This document shows positions 22,362 to 34,187 of a stretch of 64,000 bases of DNA, in pieces (the stretch's first letter is position 1; each line of letters begins with the position of its first letter). The stretch spans positions 3,223,501-3,287,500 of the forward strand of contig JAGYVD010000008.1 in the NCBI GenBank assembly GCA_021209875.1, read 5' to 3'. The position numbers were made by a program, and so were the translations under genes. The notes beneath the pieces were generated by a model. It had not been told where the DNA came from. It ran no database searches and saw nothing but the letters and a program-made list of their open reading frames with translations. The DNA is from Rosellinia necatrix. Its lineage: Eukaryota; Ascomycota; Sordariomycetes; Xylariales; Xylariaceae.

Positions 22362-23764
22362 ATGAAGAGCTTCACCCTCGCGGCCGTCTCGGCTTTGGCC
22401 GTCAACTCTGTGTCGGCCCACTACATTTTCCAGCAGTTCACCGCCGGCACGACGAAGTTCGACACTTTCCAGTACAGTACGCAGCCTAGGCCCGCGTATC
22501 ATCAATACTTCTGGGAGGGAGTTGTAAACGCTAACACCGAGACCAATGGATAGTCCGGAAGAACTCCAACTACAACTCCCCCGTGATAGGTAAATGCAGT
22601 CACCCTGTGCACCCGCCAGATCACAAGAAGCACGACTAACACGACTGCAGAGTTGGATTCCAACGACCTCCGATGCAATGTGGGCGCCTCCGGCTCTACC
22701 ACCGACACAATCGAGATGACCGCCGGCGAAGCCTTCAGCTTCACCCTCGACACTGTAAGCAAAAGCGCGCCGAGATCTAAACAAGAATGGTCTCGCTAAC
22801 AATCCCACAGGCTGTCTATCACCAGGGGCCCATCTCCATGTATGCCGCATATAGCTCTCATCCGACTTGAGATCGCTAACATCACCTAGTTACCTGTCCA
22901 AGGCCCCGAGTGCCGCCAAGGACTACGACGGAAGCGGCGAGTGGTTCAAGATCAAAGATTTCGGTAATTCCGCGCTCACGAGGCCCCCCGGGACCCGATC
23001 AAATTATGCTAACCGAGGCATTCTAAAGGCCCTACCTTCAACGGCGGAAGCTCCTCCTGGCCTCTGCTGCGTGAGTATACCATGCCTAACCTAACCCAAC
23101 CCCCCCCCCTCTTCCTCGTCATGGGCCCCGAACAGGCCAAGAAATAAACAAGGAGGAAGAGGAAATGCTGCTGGCTAACTAACTGTCGCCCCCTTATCAG
23201 AGACCTACTCGTACACGCTCCCCAAGTGCATCGAGAACGGCGAGTACCTGCTGCGCATCCAATCACTCGCCATCCATAACCCGTGGCCCGCGGGAATTCC
23301 CCAGTTCTACATCTCCTGCGGTACGTATTCATCCACATATATTGAAGAAAAAAAAAAAAAAAAGGGGGAAGAAAAAAGCCGGGACTAACTTTGCTTCCGC
23401 GAACAGCCCAGATCAAGGTGACCGGCGGCACCGGCAGCGCGAACCCGACCAAGGTGCTGATCCCGGGCGCCTTCAAGGCGACCGATCCGGGTTACACGGC
23501 CAACGTAAGTCCTCCCTCCATTTCGATTCCCGAGACCGGGTCGTCCCAGGGTAGTGATGTTACGTCACATCAGGTTTTATATATATATATATATGTATAG
23601 AGTGCTAACGCCGATCCCCCATCGATTACAGATCTACACCAACTTCAACAGCTACACCGTCCCGGGCCCCAGCCCCGTAAGTACACATACCGCTCCGCCC
23701 CCGTCGTAGGTGCCGGGGATTCGGGAACATAAATCAGCTAATGACCCGGCAGTTGACTTGCTAG
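22362..23764 (+). CDS. AA9 lytic polysaccharide monooxygenase (secreted, no CBM)
   Basis: The predicted product is a copper enzyme that oxidatively cleaves cellulose or related glucans; 224 residues with a 19-residue signal peptide. Ten exons: 22362-22476, 22554-22589, 22651-22754, 22811-22839, 22890-22963, 23029-23070, 23201-23320, 23407-23504, 23632-23676, 23753-23764; total divisible by three. Mature protein starts with His (HYIFQQF), the histidine-brace residue. The second copper His is His89 in VYHQGP. His159 in AIHNPW, Gln168 and Tyr170 in PQFYISC complete the AA9 active site. Cysteines at RCNVG, PKCIENG, YISCAQ and the terminal LTC suit the family's disulfides. The last exon is only 12 bp (TTG ACT TGC TAG) and finishes the VPGPSPLTC end; skipping it would remove the final Cys. 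Exons 2 (36 bp), 4 (29 bp) and 6 (42 bp) are also tiny. There is no CBM1. Confidence 0.92.
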
Positions 23765-24328
23765 ATGACCGCACGCGAAGGGGGAGGGGGAAGGGGAGGG
23801 GGGGGGCTGATTTGGAGTTGGGCCTGTTAGGTAGGTAGTCCGCGGCCACGTTGCCGTGTCGCCCGCATTTCGGAAGCGGAGCCGCCCGCGTTCCATCCCT
23901 ACGTTGCCCCCCGCCGGCATGGGGTTCCAAGCATACGGGCACCGTCGCGGTAGGAGGAGTAATATAGCCGCTCTTTTTGACGGCAGTTGGATCTGCCTCG
24001 AATTCTATTTGTATATATTCGTGGGAATAACACCTGGTACGGGTGGTTTGCGAAATATTTACCCCCCTCTTCCAATCCAAACCCAGGCGTTATTATCCTT
24101 CCTTCTAACCTCAGAATAACATAAAATCCAACATGGACTCCTCGCTATGTAAAACAACGTAGATTAAAAAAAAAAAAAACAGGCAGAAAGAACGAGCATG
24201 CAGACTTTTGACGTAAAATCGCCCTGACACCTTGACCGTGTTTTTAAATCGTTTGGCGAGTTCATTAACGTACTACATCCGCGATTATTACTATATAATC
24301 TGCTGCCGCCCTCCCCCACCCCTTTTCT
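23765..24328. other. Convergent 3' spacer between LPMO and membrane protein
   Basis: No gene was seen. It holds a G-rich purine tract at about 23779-23810 and an A-run at about 24167-24178. Confidence 0.6.
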
Positions 24329-25628
24329 TTACCGTTGACTATAGGACGGCCCTAGTTCGGTCGGGATGCTGAGGTTGGGGAGCTCGGCGGGGTAATGCGG
24401 GTTGAGATGCGGCGGCGACATGGCATCATACCGCGGCGTGCCGCCCATGCCGCCGAGATTCTGGGGCTGGGGACTGTTATGGCCCCTCATGTAGGGCTCG
24501 GACTTGAGGGGGTGGAGGTCGTGGGGCAGCTCGGCCACCGTGTGCCGCCGTCGTCTCCTCTGCGCCCGCCAAAGGAGGAATCCCGAGGTGGCGAGCAGTA
24601 TCCCGCCGAGGGCGGCGCCGATGGCCACGCCCGCGGTGGCCCCGGCCGAGAGTCCCTGGCTCCCTCCGGCTCCGGAGGGGTTGTCGCTGGGTTGCGCCGT
24701 CGGCGACCCGGTGCTGCCGCCTCCGCTTGTCGTCGAGGCTGGCTCCGTCGAGATGTCGGGTGCGCGGTGCACGAGCTGGAAGAGAGGCGCGCTGACGGAG
24801 AAGCTGTTGTACTCCATTGACTCGAGCGTCTCGCCGATGCTGAAGGGCGTGTAGGCTGCTCCATTACTGTTGCAGCTGCCGACGAGGAAGGACGTCGTCG
24901 GGTTGAATTGGACACATGTTTGTTTCCCGTTTCGGTCGATAAGGGGCTGGAAGCCTCCTCTGTTTGTAGGCGTTAGTCATTTGCGGTTGGCACAGTCTTG
25001 CGGGCCGTTTGGATCGTATAACCCGTCCAAGACCGCTTTCTTGTTTGTCCAATTGCGCTCTCCGTGGCCTTCCGGGGACATATCGTGACATATAGCGAGA
25101 GAAGGGTCAACTTACATGGGGCAGCATCCAACTGCCGTCTCCCCAATGGTTAGTGGGAACTGGAAGTTAAAATTAGACGAGCCGTCGCTATCGGATGCCA
25201 AAGGTCAGCGACGATGAAGCGGTCAATACGCCGGCATGAGTGTCCATAGCACGAAGGAAAAGCATGCCAGACATGCTAGTTTAAAGTGTGTAGGTAAGAA
25301 CCAAGCGGGAGGGATACACGTTCTCAGCGGACCGGTCAACATACTGTGTCGCGGTGGCGGCGGTTGTATACCCGCCGGGGCACACGATTCCGGGCGAATA
25401 GACGCCCCAGCCGAGGAGAGCATTGCCCGTGGCCGGCACGTTGGCAGCTCTCGGCGGCCAGCAGTCCTGGTTATCGGTGACGACGGCATCTACACATGTC
25501 TGGGCGGCCCAACCCGCGCTGCAGCTACCGCACCGCTGGATGACTTCGGTGCATGTGTATGTCCAGGTGGCGGTGGTCAAGGGCCCCAGATTCGTCCGTA
25601 TCGTACCCAGGATCGTCGGAGTCGCCAT
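24329..25628 (-). CDS. Cys-rich single-pass plasma-membrane protein (sensor-like), unknown function
   Basis: The predicted product has 328 residues from minus-strand exons 25628-25345, 25187-25116 and 24959-24329; total divisible by three. The N-terminal ectodomain has a cysteine pattern (TWTYTCTEVIQRCGSCSAGW, QTCVDAVVTDNQDCWPPRAA, GVYSPGIVCPGGYT, VGCCPIGGFQ, QTCVQF, FLVGSC). A Ser/Thr/Gly/Pro-rich linker follows, then one membrane span (AGVAIGAALGGILLATSGFL) with a basic RRRRRH stop-transfer. A proline-rich cytosolic tail of about 90 residues ends it. This is the common fungal layout of Mid2/Wsc-like wall-stress or surface proteins, but it is not a WSC domain, and no cleavable signal peptide is obvious. 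Introns are long for the window (157 and 156 bp). Function is inferred from topology only. Confidence 0.75.
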
Positions 25629-25718
25629 TGAGGTCGGTACCGGATCCTCGACGGCGAATACTATATATTAAATGTCCGAACGCTGGAGGCCAGGCGCTAG
25701 ACACTCGATGCCCGTTGC

Positions 25719-25810
25719 CCGTTGCCCGATGCCCGATGCCCGATGCCAGATACCAAATACTCAATGCTAGATGCTAGATGCTAGATGCCGAATATCAGAT
25801 GGTGAATGTA
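25719..25810. repeat. Heptanucleotide satellite (GATGCNN)n
   Basis: About twelve consecutive 7-bp units are present: first GATGCCC, then GATGCTA, then decaying units such as GATACCA and AATATCA. The ATGC core and 7-bp period match the satellite at 9.2 kb, while the variable positions differ. Confidence 0.8.
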
Positions 25811-26937
25811 GGTGTGTGGTGTGTGGGACTAGCGTTGTGTAGATCACGATATGATGGAGGGGACAATGGATGATGTGTGTGAGGAAGGGGGTGGAATTAG
25901 TTAGGACGTATGGGCGAGGGATTGGGTCAGGGAACGGTGGGAACGGTGTGGAGGAAGAGCGAAAAAAGGGCGAAAAAGGGCGAGGGGGAGGGAGAAGAAA
26001 GACTCGAGGTGATGGTGAAGGGAAGACTACGACTGGGAAGACTACGACTGGGAAGGCTGCTGCCATTGCTGAGATCCTCCCAGCATGCGCCGGCGGACGG
26101 ATGAACGATGGACGAAGTCTCTACGTACCTACCCTGTGTCCAAAATCCCCCCCCAATGTATGTCTCGGTATGTATCTCTCTCGATGGCACAGCCGCAGGA
26201 TGACTGTAGTTAGCTAATCAGGCAGAGCTGGGCTGCAGGGGGATGAGAGCGCCCAGGTTTCACGAGCAATGGTCGAGGGGTCGGGGAGAGCGCCAAAGCG
26301 TCGCGTGTGTAAATGTCTATAACCACAGGCCGCAGGTTACAGGTTCACTCGGGCAGCTGTAGATGGTGTCTTATCTGGGGGACATAGAGGGAGCTTATGG
26401 GGAACTCGCAAGGTTACAGCGAACCGTAGCTTCTGATCTATACTTGAAATTAGGCGCGCTGTATTTAGATGCTTATTAGTTACTACCTACACTAGTAGGT
26501 CACTAATTCGGGGGCGGGTCTGGTCGGGGTATACCTAGTCTAGTGTATTTCGGCTACGGGCTCCACCCCGTCACCCCGTCCGCTTCAGGGCACTCCCACG
26601 TTTTGCCATGTTTCGCGCATGATCGGTGAGGCCGGCCTGTTCCATCTAAGTTTTGAGCCTCCATATCTATAGTCGAGAACGCAACGACTCTTTATCAATC
26701 ACGGCTGTCAAGTGCTGTCAAGTGCGCGATAAATGCACGTTTCGGCTGTTTTCTGTTTCTTTTTGTCGTTGTATTCTGTGGAACATACGGCTGAAGTGTT
26801 AGTTAGGGCTGACCAGATGGAATCCTTCCATAAAACGAGTCAGACGGTAGTGTAGGTAGGTACACGTGTAGGATGGCCTGTGTTTGGATAACCATCAAAA
26901 GTACCACTCCACTCTCCCGTGCCACAACATGAGCCTA

Positions 26938-26972
26938 ATGCCTACCTAGGTAGGTAGCCTAGGTAGCCACGG
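26938..26972. repeat. CTACCTAGGTAGGTA palindrome cluster
   Basis: Overlapping inverted units CCTACCTAGGTAGG and CCTAGGTAGCC. The same palindrome family recurs at 34.2, 34.8, 35.0, 35.3 and 40.2 kb, always in spacers. Confidence 0.8.
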
Positions 26973-27215
26973 GACTATCTACCTACTACCTGCTGCACAG
27001 CAACATCGCAGCACAGCAGCAGCAGCACAAGGTGGTACAGATACGTACACTGCATCCTGTAGACGAACTAACCGATTTAGTGTAGTGGAATCTCAAGCTC
27101 TGCGCGACGGTAACGGCATAACTAAGCCCGGTATAGGTTGCCGTACCCGGCCCCAAACCGGCTCCACATGGCGGCAAATAGGCGCCCAGACTGCATCGGT
27201 CAAGCACAGTTTGCC

Positions 27216-28131
27216 ATGCAGCATAACAATTCCACATTTCACACCATGACAATACCTCCTCCTCCTCCTCCTCCTCCTCTCCCGACACTGACGGACCAAC
27301 CCACGCGCTATCCCGGGTGCTGCGCGAGTCTCTCCTCGCCGCTCCTAGCCACCATCGCATCCCTCCTGAGCGCCATCCCCACCACTAACCCCCCCACCGA
27401 CGGCGACGTCCGCGATGGTGATAGTCCCAGTCCCGGCGATGAAGAGAACGGCGATGGTGATGACCCCCCGTCAGCCCTGACCACGGAACCAGTCCCCCAC
27501 CCTCTCCCCCTTCCCCTCCTCCTCCTCCTCTCCGTCGGCAGCGGCACAGGCCTCCTAGAGGAGCTCCTGCACGCGCACCTGAACCGGCCTCACGAAGCCG
27601 GAGCCGGAGCCGGGGCAGAGACGGTCGGGGGGCGGCGGCGGCGGCGGCGGCCGTCCTGGCGCGTCGAGGGCGTCGAGGTGCGCCCGTCCGTGAACGTCCA
27701 CCTGCCCGGGGACCGCGTGAACCACGTGCCCGGCACCTGGGCGCTGCACGAGGGCCGCGCGCGGGCGGCCGCGGCCCTCCTGTTCGCGTACCCGCGCGAC
27801 GGCCGCCTGGTTCGCCGGTACGTCGAGGCGTTGGCGTTCCCTTCCTCTGCCGCCCCGGCCCCGGCCCCGGCCCCGGCCGTGGCCGTGGGGGTGGAGGTGG
27901 GAGTGGAGGGTAGGAGTCGGCGTGGAGACGCCGCCCCGTCGCCGTCGCCATCGCCATCGCCATCGCCATCGCCATCGCCATCGCCATCGCCGCTCGTTCT
28001 CTGGCTCGGCCCCAAGTGTGACTGGGAGGACACGGGCCTCGCGTGCTTCAGCGGCGGGGGTAGGTCAGAGGATGATGTTGATGATGGTAACGATGACGAT
28101 GCTGCTACTGCTACTACTACTACTACTACTG

Positions 28132-28165
<34 letters not shown>

Positions 28166-28295
28166 CACTACTACTACTACTACCGGGGTCATCGAGGTCC
28201 TGGAGCTGCGAAGTGGCGTCGGGTTGGCAGAGTACGAGATGCTGGCTGCCCTGAGGCGAAGGAGGGCCCAGTGTCAGGGTTGGGGTCTGTCATAG
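27216..28295 (+). CDS. Conserved fungal hypothetical protein, expanded by microsatellites
   Basis: This intronless frame has 359 codons from ATG 27216 (ATG 27168 would add 16 residues). The core reads SVGSGTGLLEELLHAHL (a Rossmann-like glycine turn), WRVEGVEVRPSVNVHLPGDR, HVPGTWALHEGRARAAAALL with FAYPRDGRLVRRYVEAL, LVLWLGPKCDWEDTGL and VIEVLELRSGVGLAEYEMLA. This block order is familiar from uncharacterised ascomycete proteins. Three coding microsatellites interrupt it: CTC repeats giving a Pro run (about 27256-27282), CCATCG repeats giving (Ser-Pro)n (27944-27992) and ACT repeats giving a run of about 20 Thr (28096-28185). A SAM-dependent-methyltransferase-like fold is possible but not shown. 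Confidence 0.65.
27944..27992. repeat. (CCATCG)n hexanucleotide repeat, coding
   Basis: About eight units encode alternating Ser-Pro in the hypothetical gene at 27216-28295. Because the unit is six bases, length change keeps the frame. Confidence 0.9.
28096..28185. repeat. (ACT)n trinucleotide repeat, coding
   Basis: A near-perfect ACT/ACC tract of about 30 units, broken by two GCT units, encodes polythreonine in the same hypothetical gene. Confidence 0.9.
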
Positions 28296-29021
28296 ATAGA
28301 GCCTCATCGCATTATGCGCTACCCGTTTTAGGTGGCCAGGCCCCGTTACTCTTAGAATACGGGGAGAAAGAGGAGGCAGCGGGACCAAGGGTTTAGGCCG
28401 TCTGGAGGTGACTAGCCAGAAACCACCGCCAAGGTATGAAATGACACAAGCTGAGACATGGCCCTTGACCAAAAAAAAATTCGCCACGCAATAATTCCCA
28501 ACTGAGGCGAAATAATTCCCAACTGGGGATGTTTAATATTAATATATGCATAGAGGTTTCCCCCGTCCATCTATATGAGTCTATACATGGCTATACTACC
28601 CGTTCGTAACTATGCTCTCCCGAGATGCACCCGTGCTATCAACCTGAACCAACTGTTCGGAGTACTGCCGGGTGCCAACGGCGACCCAAGACCGCTTATT
28701 AGCCGTTATGTTCCGCCGTAAACCAATCTGCCATCGCGTATTGTCATGAAAACCGTAGTTCCTCAATGAAGCCATGATAAAATCTGGGTTGCCCGAAACG
28801 CCTGTGCTAATATGCCTGAACAGTCTATGAAGCAATGCCAAACCCAAGCCACTCATCTTCGGAACATAAAGCAGTAAAATAATCTACGGAGAAGCCGACA
28901 AGTTCTGGCATGTACTATGTGCTTCATCCGAGGAAAAGAATTAGGGAAAATGTTAGCTAAAACAGATGTACTTCATCCATCCCCAACATCGTCGATACCA
29001 TGTGACCATGCAGGACCTCCC
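28296..29021. other. Spacer downstream of ATG26
   Basis: A minus-strand frame of 86 codons (28596-28856) is open but matches nothing I know. Otherwise nothing was seen. Confidence 0.5.
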
Positions 29022-32000
29022 CTAAGAACTGCCCGTAGAGCTGCTGGCTCCGAATAGCCTGCTGGCGTTATTGTTGCTCTCCATCTCTGCGAGCACGTTT
29101 TTCACCATGAGCTCTGGGTCGATTTCGTCACCGCCGACGAATGTCCAACTTTCTTCTTCTTCTGATTCATCATCGCCTATCGTTTCATCGGCGTTACCGG
29201 CTGCCGCATTCTTGCCAGCTTTCGAAGCTACGAGGCTCTTCGCGTATTCAAGATCTCGGTATATGCACTGTATCGCCATGTTGACACCGTTTTCCTATGC
29301 TGGGTTAGATTGTGCTGAACATAATGAGTGGGAGGAAATATAAGCGCGGCTACGAACCTTGCGAATCGTTTCGCCTAATATCCTCGCCTTTACGATCATC
29401 CTGTCACTATTGGTGGCTTCCCAGAGCGCTTTTGCGAAGCTGTTAGCGCCCCATTTCTTTAAACAGATACCAACGCCCAAGTCTTCGACCCGACTTCCAA
29501 AGAAGAACTGGTCACCAAAGAACGGGCGGATGATCGTAGGGATACCTGCTCGCAGGCTAGCACCCGTGGTCCCAGAACCTCCATGGTGAGCGGCTGCATC
29601 AATTTGACGGAATAGCCAATCATGCGGTGCACTCTTGATTTGGAAAATTTCCGGTGGCAAGGCATGTTCAGGTACAGAAGCCTGCGCCTTGTCCAGACGA
29701 TCGGACCAACCTTTCGACAGAATACATCGGACATCGGCCTTCAGCACGGCGTCAATAACCTCTTGTGTCATTTTAGCCGGATCGGGCACCATTATTGACC
29801 CGAACCCAACGTAAACGAGCCTCTTGCCATCCTTTCTGGCTTTGCTAATAAATTCTCTTAGGTCCTTTGGGGGCGTCCACTCCTGTCCTTCGTCCAGGAA
29901 CCAGTAACCCGTCACACGAATCCAGTCGCTGTAATCGAGTGGGGGTGCAACCACAGCGGGGGAGAAGTTGTACAGGAATGGTACTTTGTTCGGTTGCATC
30001 TTCTCCAAACTAGTATTAGGTAACCCGAGCACATTGTTTCGCCAGCGGTTGACTTGGTGCGCGGTGGCCTTCCAGAACACGTGATCGAACATGACATAAG
30101 TAACATAATTGTAAGCACCGCCCAACTTATATTCAGGCACAACGAAGGCATGAGGATAGGCGCGCGTACGTGTCCATGGCATTGTAAATGCCCGGAAGTA
30201 TGGGATGTTCAGTGCTTCCGCAATGTGGATGCCCGCCATAGCACTAGGGCTCTCGATCAGAAGATCGGAACCTTGACATGCGCTGTACGCAGACGCCAAT
30301 AGTCCGTCAAGCCAACCGCGGAAATTGGAATTTGCCTCACGCAAGAAGGCCCAGGTAAATGTACCATTCTCAATGCAGATACGCAGTAATTCACCAGGAT
30401 CACCCGCCACGGGTGCAAACTCAATACCGTGTGATTCGACCCATTCTCGAAATTCAGCATGTGTGGCAATTCGAGGCTTGTGGCCCTCGGCTAAGAGGCC
30501 TTTGCACAACGCGATATACGGCTGGACGTCACCCCTTGAACCGATAGTTAAGCAGGTTATCTTCAAAGACTCGGATGGCTTGAAGTTAAGAAAGGAGGCT
30601 TTAGGGTCGTCGAATAATATGGTAGGGGAAGAATCCGAGAGCCCCGAAGCTTCTTGAGGCATCTTTAATTCATGCTCAGTCCCTTCCAGCAAACGAGCTT
30701 CATTGAGCGCGTCACGCTCCGCAAGTGCATCATCCTTCTCTCCCGGCGAGTCTTCGAGTAGCTCAACATCACCAAGGTAGCGCGTCGATTCAAGGCTTCG
30801 CAGTAAGGTTACAGCACAGTCATCTCTGACATCTGCTTGGTTAAATTCGAAGAATAACTCTTCGTGTCCACGGATAACGACAACCAAGCCAGAATACCCA
30901 AAGCGGAAACCAATTTCCTTATCGGTAGTCTCGATGTCTTTTAGAGGGAGAATAAGTTTTGTTCGGGTTCCGGGTAGCAGACTACGGAAACAGAAATGCC
31001 GATCGCTGATGTAAACCTTGCCGTAGAGCGGAAGGACACGAAGGAGAAATCCAAAGTATGTAGCCCGAAGCATCTCTGTCTCCGGGAGAGCGAAATGAGC
31101 GCGAAAGCGCTCCATTGCCGTTGTATGCTTTCCGTCGGTGCCGTCGTCCTCGTCGTCTTCGGCTTCGTCGATTCTAAGACCCGGAGTCCCGTGATAATGC
31201 TTTCTACCTCCTTTCCACATGCCTGAGACTTTTTCCATATATCCCATCGATTCCGTTGCCAAGATGCCGCCCATCTTACGACTCGTGTGATTCAGATAGC
31301 TTGCTAATACACTGGCTCTCTGTAGGGGATAAGTGCCTATTTTGGTTAGATTCTGAAGCGTTGGGGTTGTCACTCGGTCTGGCCCTTCTCCGGCGATAGA
31401 ATCATTTACATGGCCAGTCGTCATGGGATGAGGTAGTTGCTGGGATGCTTCTGGTTGTCGTTCATGCGCACGAGGTTTATCCGACGGCCTAATTGCATCA
31501 GAAACTCGAGACAAAGAGTCACCATGGCGGATGATAGGCCTATGAAAAACTTCGCTCCCCTTGAGAATCTGACTGCCAGATGGGTCTTCATTTGATGAAG
31601 CTAATAGACCAGACAAACTGGGGTCCTCCAGAGACTGGACACAAGAGTCTGGCGATCCTCGAATTTCACGCGATGCAGAGCTGCCACGCTGGTGACCCTT
31701 ACTTGGCGTTCGACACCTACTGAAGCTCCGTCGAGAGCGATCATGTTCGAGATCAAGGCTTCTCCGTCCCGATGTGTGAAACGCATCACGTATTATGTCA
31801 CTGCTAGATCTTGAGCTTGGCTCCTGGTGTGTCCGAGATGGTGGTGATAATGTTGCCTTGACGTTTTCATGAAGAGTGGGAGCCACGACCGCAGACCCTC
31901 GGACAGCGCTATGTTCGTTATCCCCCGAATGTCGGCGAGAGGATTCCTCGACGAGCAACTTCAGGACACTAATCGCTTCCTTGCCGAAACTAAAAAACGA

Positions 32001-33488
32001 GAAGAAATACTAGACGTGGTTAGCTAGAGATCCCGCCAGGGCTCGCAATATACCTACTTCGTCAATCGAATACGTTTCGTCATTGTCGATAACTCGAAGC
32101 TTGCAGGTGTCAGCAAATTCGATCATTTGGCTGTCCTCGACATCCAATATGTTTTCGATGGGCAGAGAAATTTTGACACTGTCCCCTTCATTGTGCGATC
32201 GGAAAATAACCCGCAGCAAACTCTTCACCCATTCCTTAGCACTCGGCGCGCTATCGGCTCGGAAATGATAGGTCCGGTGATGCGTAACAACCGAGAAATT
32301 TACCGCATCCTGATCCTTGTCCGTAACACTTGCCGAGATGGCGTAACGAAGATCGATCTGCCCATGGGGGAAGTATAGATTGGACGCATCCCGATAGTAC
32401 GCTAGAACATCCCCTTTCAAGCGAAACCAAAATCGATTATACTGGGGGTTCCTCTTGCCACTCTTGGCCAAATAACCTGATTTTGCGACCTCATGCTATG
32501 ACTGGTATTAGACATGCTCATGCCCGGCGGAATTGTTACTTACTACTTTCTTAGGTAAGTATGCATAGAAACAGATGTGCTTCGCTGTGATGTATAGGTA
32601 GCCTTGGAGAAGCACGCTCTGAAGTAGCCAACAGGGGTATTCTAGCATGGCCGTTAGCAGTCTGTCGGCTCAAAATAACGGTACGTATGTCGAACCTTCT
32701 ATTACATCCTCTGGCTGGTCGAACTCAAATATCTCCTTCAGCTTTTGAGAGAGGGCGCTAGGACCTGTTTCGCCCTTCTGGTTTTGTTGGTCTCTCGACA
32801 AACCGTCCAAGTCAAAACTCGGTCGTGAAGACATCTCAGCCCTGGCCTCCAACATGCGGCTCATGATGGGCGCTGGTCTTTCTTCGCGATCGGCGGTGTC
32901 GGCTTCGAGAAGAGGGGACTGAGGCTCAGCCACAGGAGAGGCAGGCATTTTATTATCGACTGAGAGTTTTGTGTCAAAAGATCGGGGGGGTGTTAATTTC
33001 GATCTTTGACTGAGGGAATGTGTCGCAAGGCGCGGTAGATGGGGTAGTGATTGCAGGAGCTGCTCCGAGATTCGTCGCCTGTGTTTCTTGTCTATACTGT
33101 CCCCCTCCTTGCCAGAGGAGCTCTTCTTGAGGATAGTTGTCTTCGCTACTTGCTCGTATTTCTTCCTCCTCCCCTTAGCCTTTCCCGTCACATCTCCGTC
33201 GTTCTCATCGTCATCGTTGTCGTCTTCATCGCTAGACTGGCCATCAAACCGATCGTTAAAGTCCACGGTCGAGCGGGCAGCGGCAATAATGCCAAATATC
33301 GACTGGTTGGGATTCATGAACATGCTAGGGCCTTGGCTTGGCGGGAGAACATCCTCATCGGCATCGTCTCGAAGTTCTTTAAAGCGATCCGGGAAGTCCA
33401 GGGTCGGGCGGCGCCCTCCAGTCTGTTTCTTGAGGGTCTTCCTACTTAACCGCCGCCGCGTGGCGTCCTCGTCAGGGTGGGAAGCCAT
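29022..33488 (-). CDS. ATG26: Sterol 3-beta-glucosyltransferase (UGT51/Atg26)
   Basis: The predicted product has 1,417 residues and makes steryl glucosides at membranes; in some fungi it is needed for pexophagy. Minus-strand exons: 33488-32696, 32641-32544, 32495-32058, 32009-29358, 29294-29022; total divisible by three. Domain order fits the family. Residues 1-260 are hydrophilic. The first GRAM begins at [18 protein letters not shown], followed by the PH domain ([20 protein letters not shown] to [11 protein letters not shown]). The second GRAM starts at [16 protein letters not shown]. The GT28/GT1 catalytic region opens with [20 protein letters not shown]. The nucleotide-sugar motif is [22 protein letters not shown]-terminal acidic [15 protein letters not shown] precedes the stop. 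The start is ATG 33488 (MASHPDE, context GCCATGG); the open frame upstream begins with TTG. The 5' splice at 32543 could instead be at 32546, losing one residue. Confidence 0.95.
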
Positions 33489-33682
33489 GGCGTCAAACCA
33501 CGAGGGCAAGTGGCTCAGCAGAATCTAATAAGCTCTGAGTTGGGTTGGGTAAACTCTTTCGACCACGCCGGGGTAAATACGTAGGGCGATGTTAAAGACT
33601 AGGTTTATCTAGGCATATGAATGACAACTGGAGCAGTGCGCGACGCATGTAGAGCTAGACCACAGACCACAGCGGCAGAGGC

Positions 33683-33740
33683 GATGGGATCGAAGGCGGT
33701 GGGATCGAAGACGGTGGGATCGGGGACAGTGAGATCGAGG
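33683..33740. repeat. 15-bp tandem repeat, about four units
   Basis: Imperfect units of the form GGTGGGATCGAAGAC are present, diverging at the right end. Confidence 0.75.
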
Positions 33741-34187
33741 ACGAGGAAGGGATGGGAGGAAGACGCCCGGGAACCAAGCACGACGATAACGGAGATGCTG
33801 GATGGGACGAGCAAGCGGAGCTTTAGGCATTAACTGTCGAGCGATGGCCGTCGCTCGATCGTGATTGGATGCCACCACGCACTATGCTGGGTGCTAGGTG
33901 CTAGGCAGGGACATGATCCGCTGGCTGTCAGATCTGGATAGAGGCATGCATGGAGAGCACTGGGCCGGGACCTCGTGAAGCTGCGTGGAAGGTATTCCGC
34001 CTTGGCTGTGGCATGATAAGCCCGTGGCAGTACGAGAGCGGCGTAGTGAGGGCCTGCGTAGTGAGGGTCTGCGTCGGCTTAAGGGAGGCGGCACGGTCCC
34101 GGCGGATGGCGACGCAGAGGCAGGAAGATGTCAGGGCAACGAAGGGCGAGGGACCCGATAACGAAAAAGCAATGCCCAGGTGGTACA

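Larger units (their letters stand above)
25629..27215. other. Spacer between membrane protein and PPP/TTT-rich hypothetical
   Basis: No gene was seen. It holds a heptamer satellite (25719-25810), a 15-bp direct duplication (about 26022-26053) and a CTACCTAGGTAGGTA palindrome cluster (26938-26972). Confidence 0.6.

Noticed and set aside
23582..23595. (TA)n tract as a regulatory element
   Set aside because: It lies within an LPMO intron and is short; simple slippage is sufficient.
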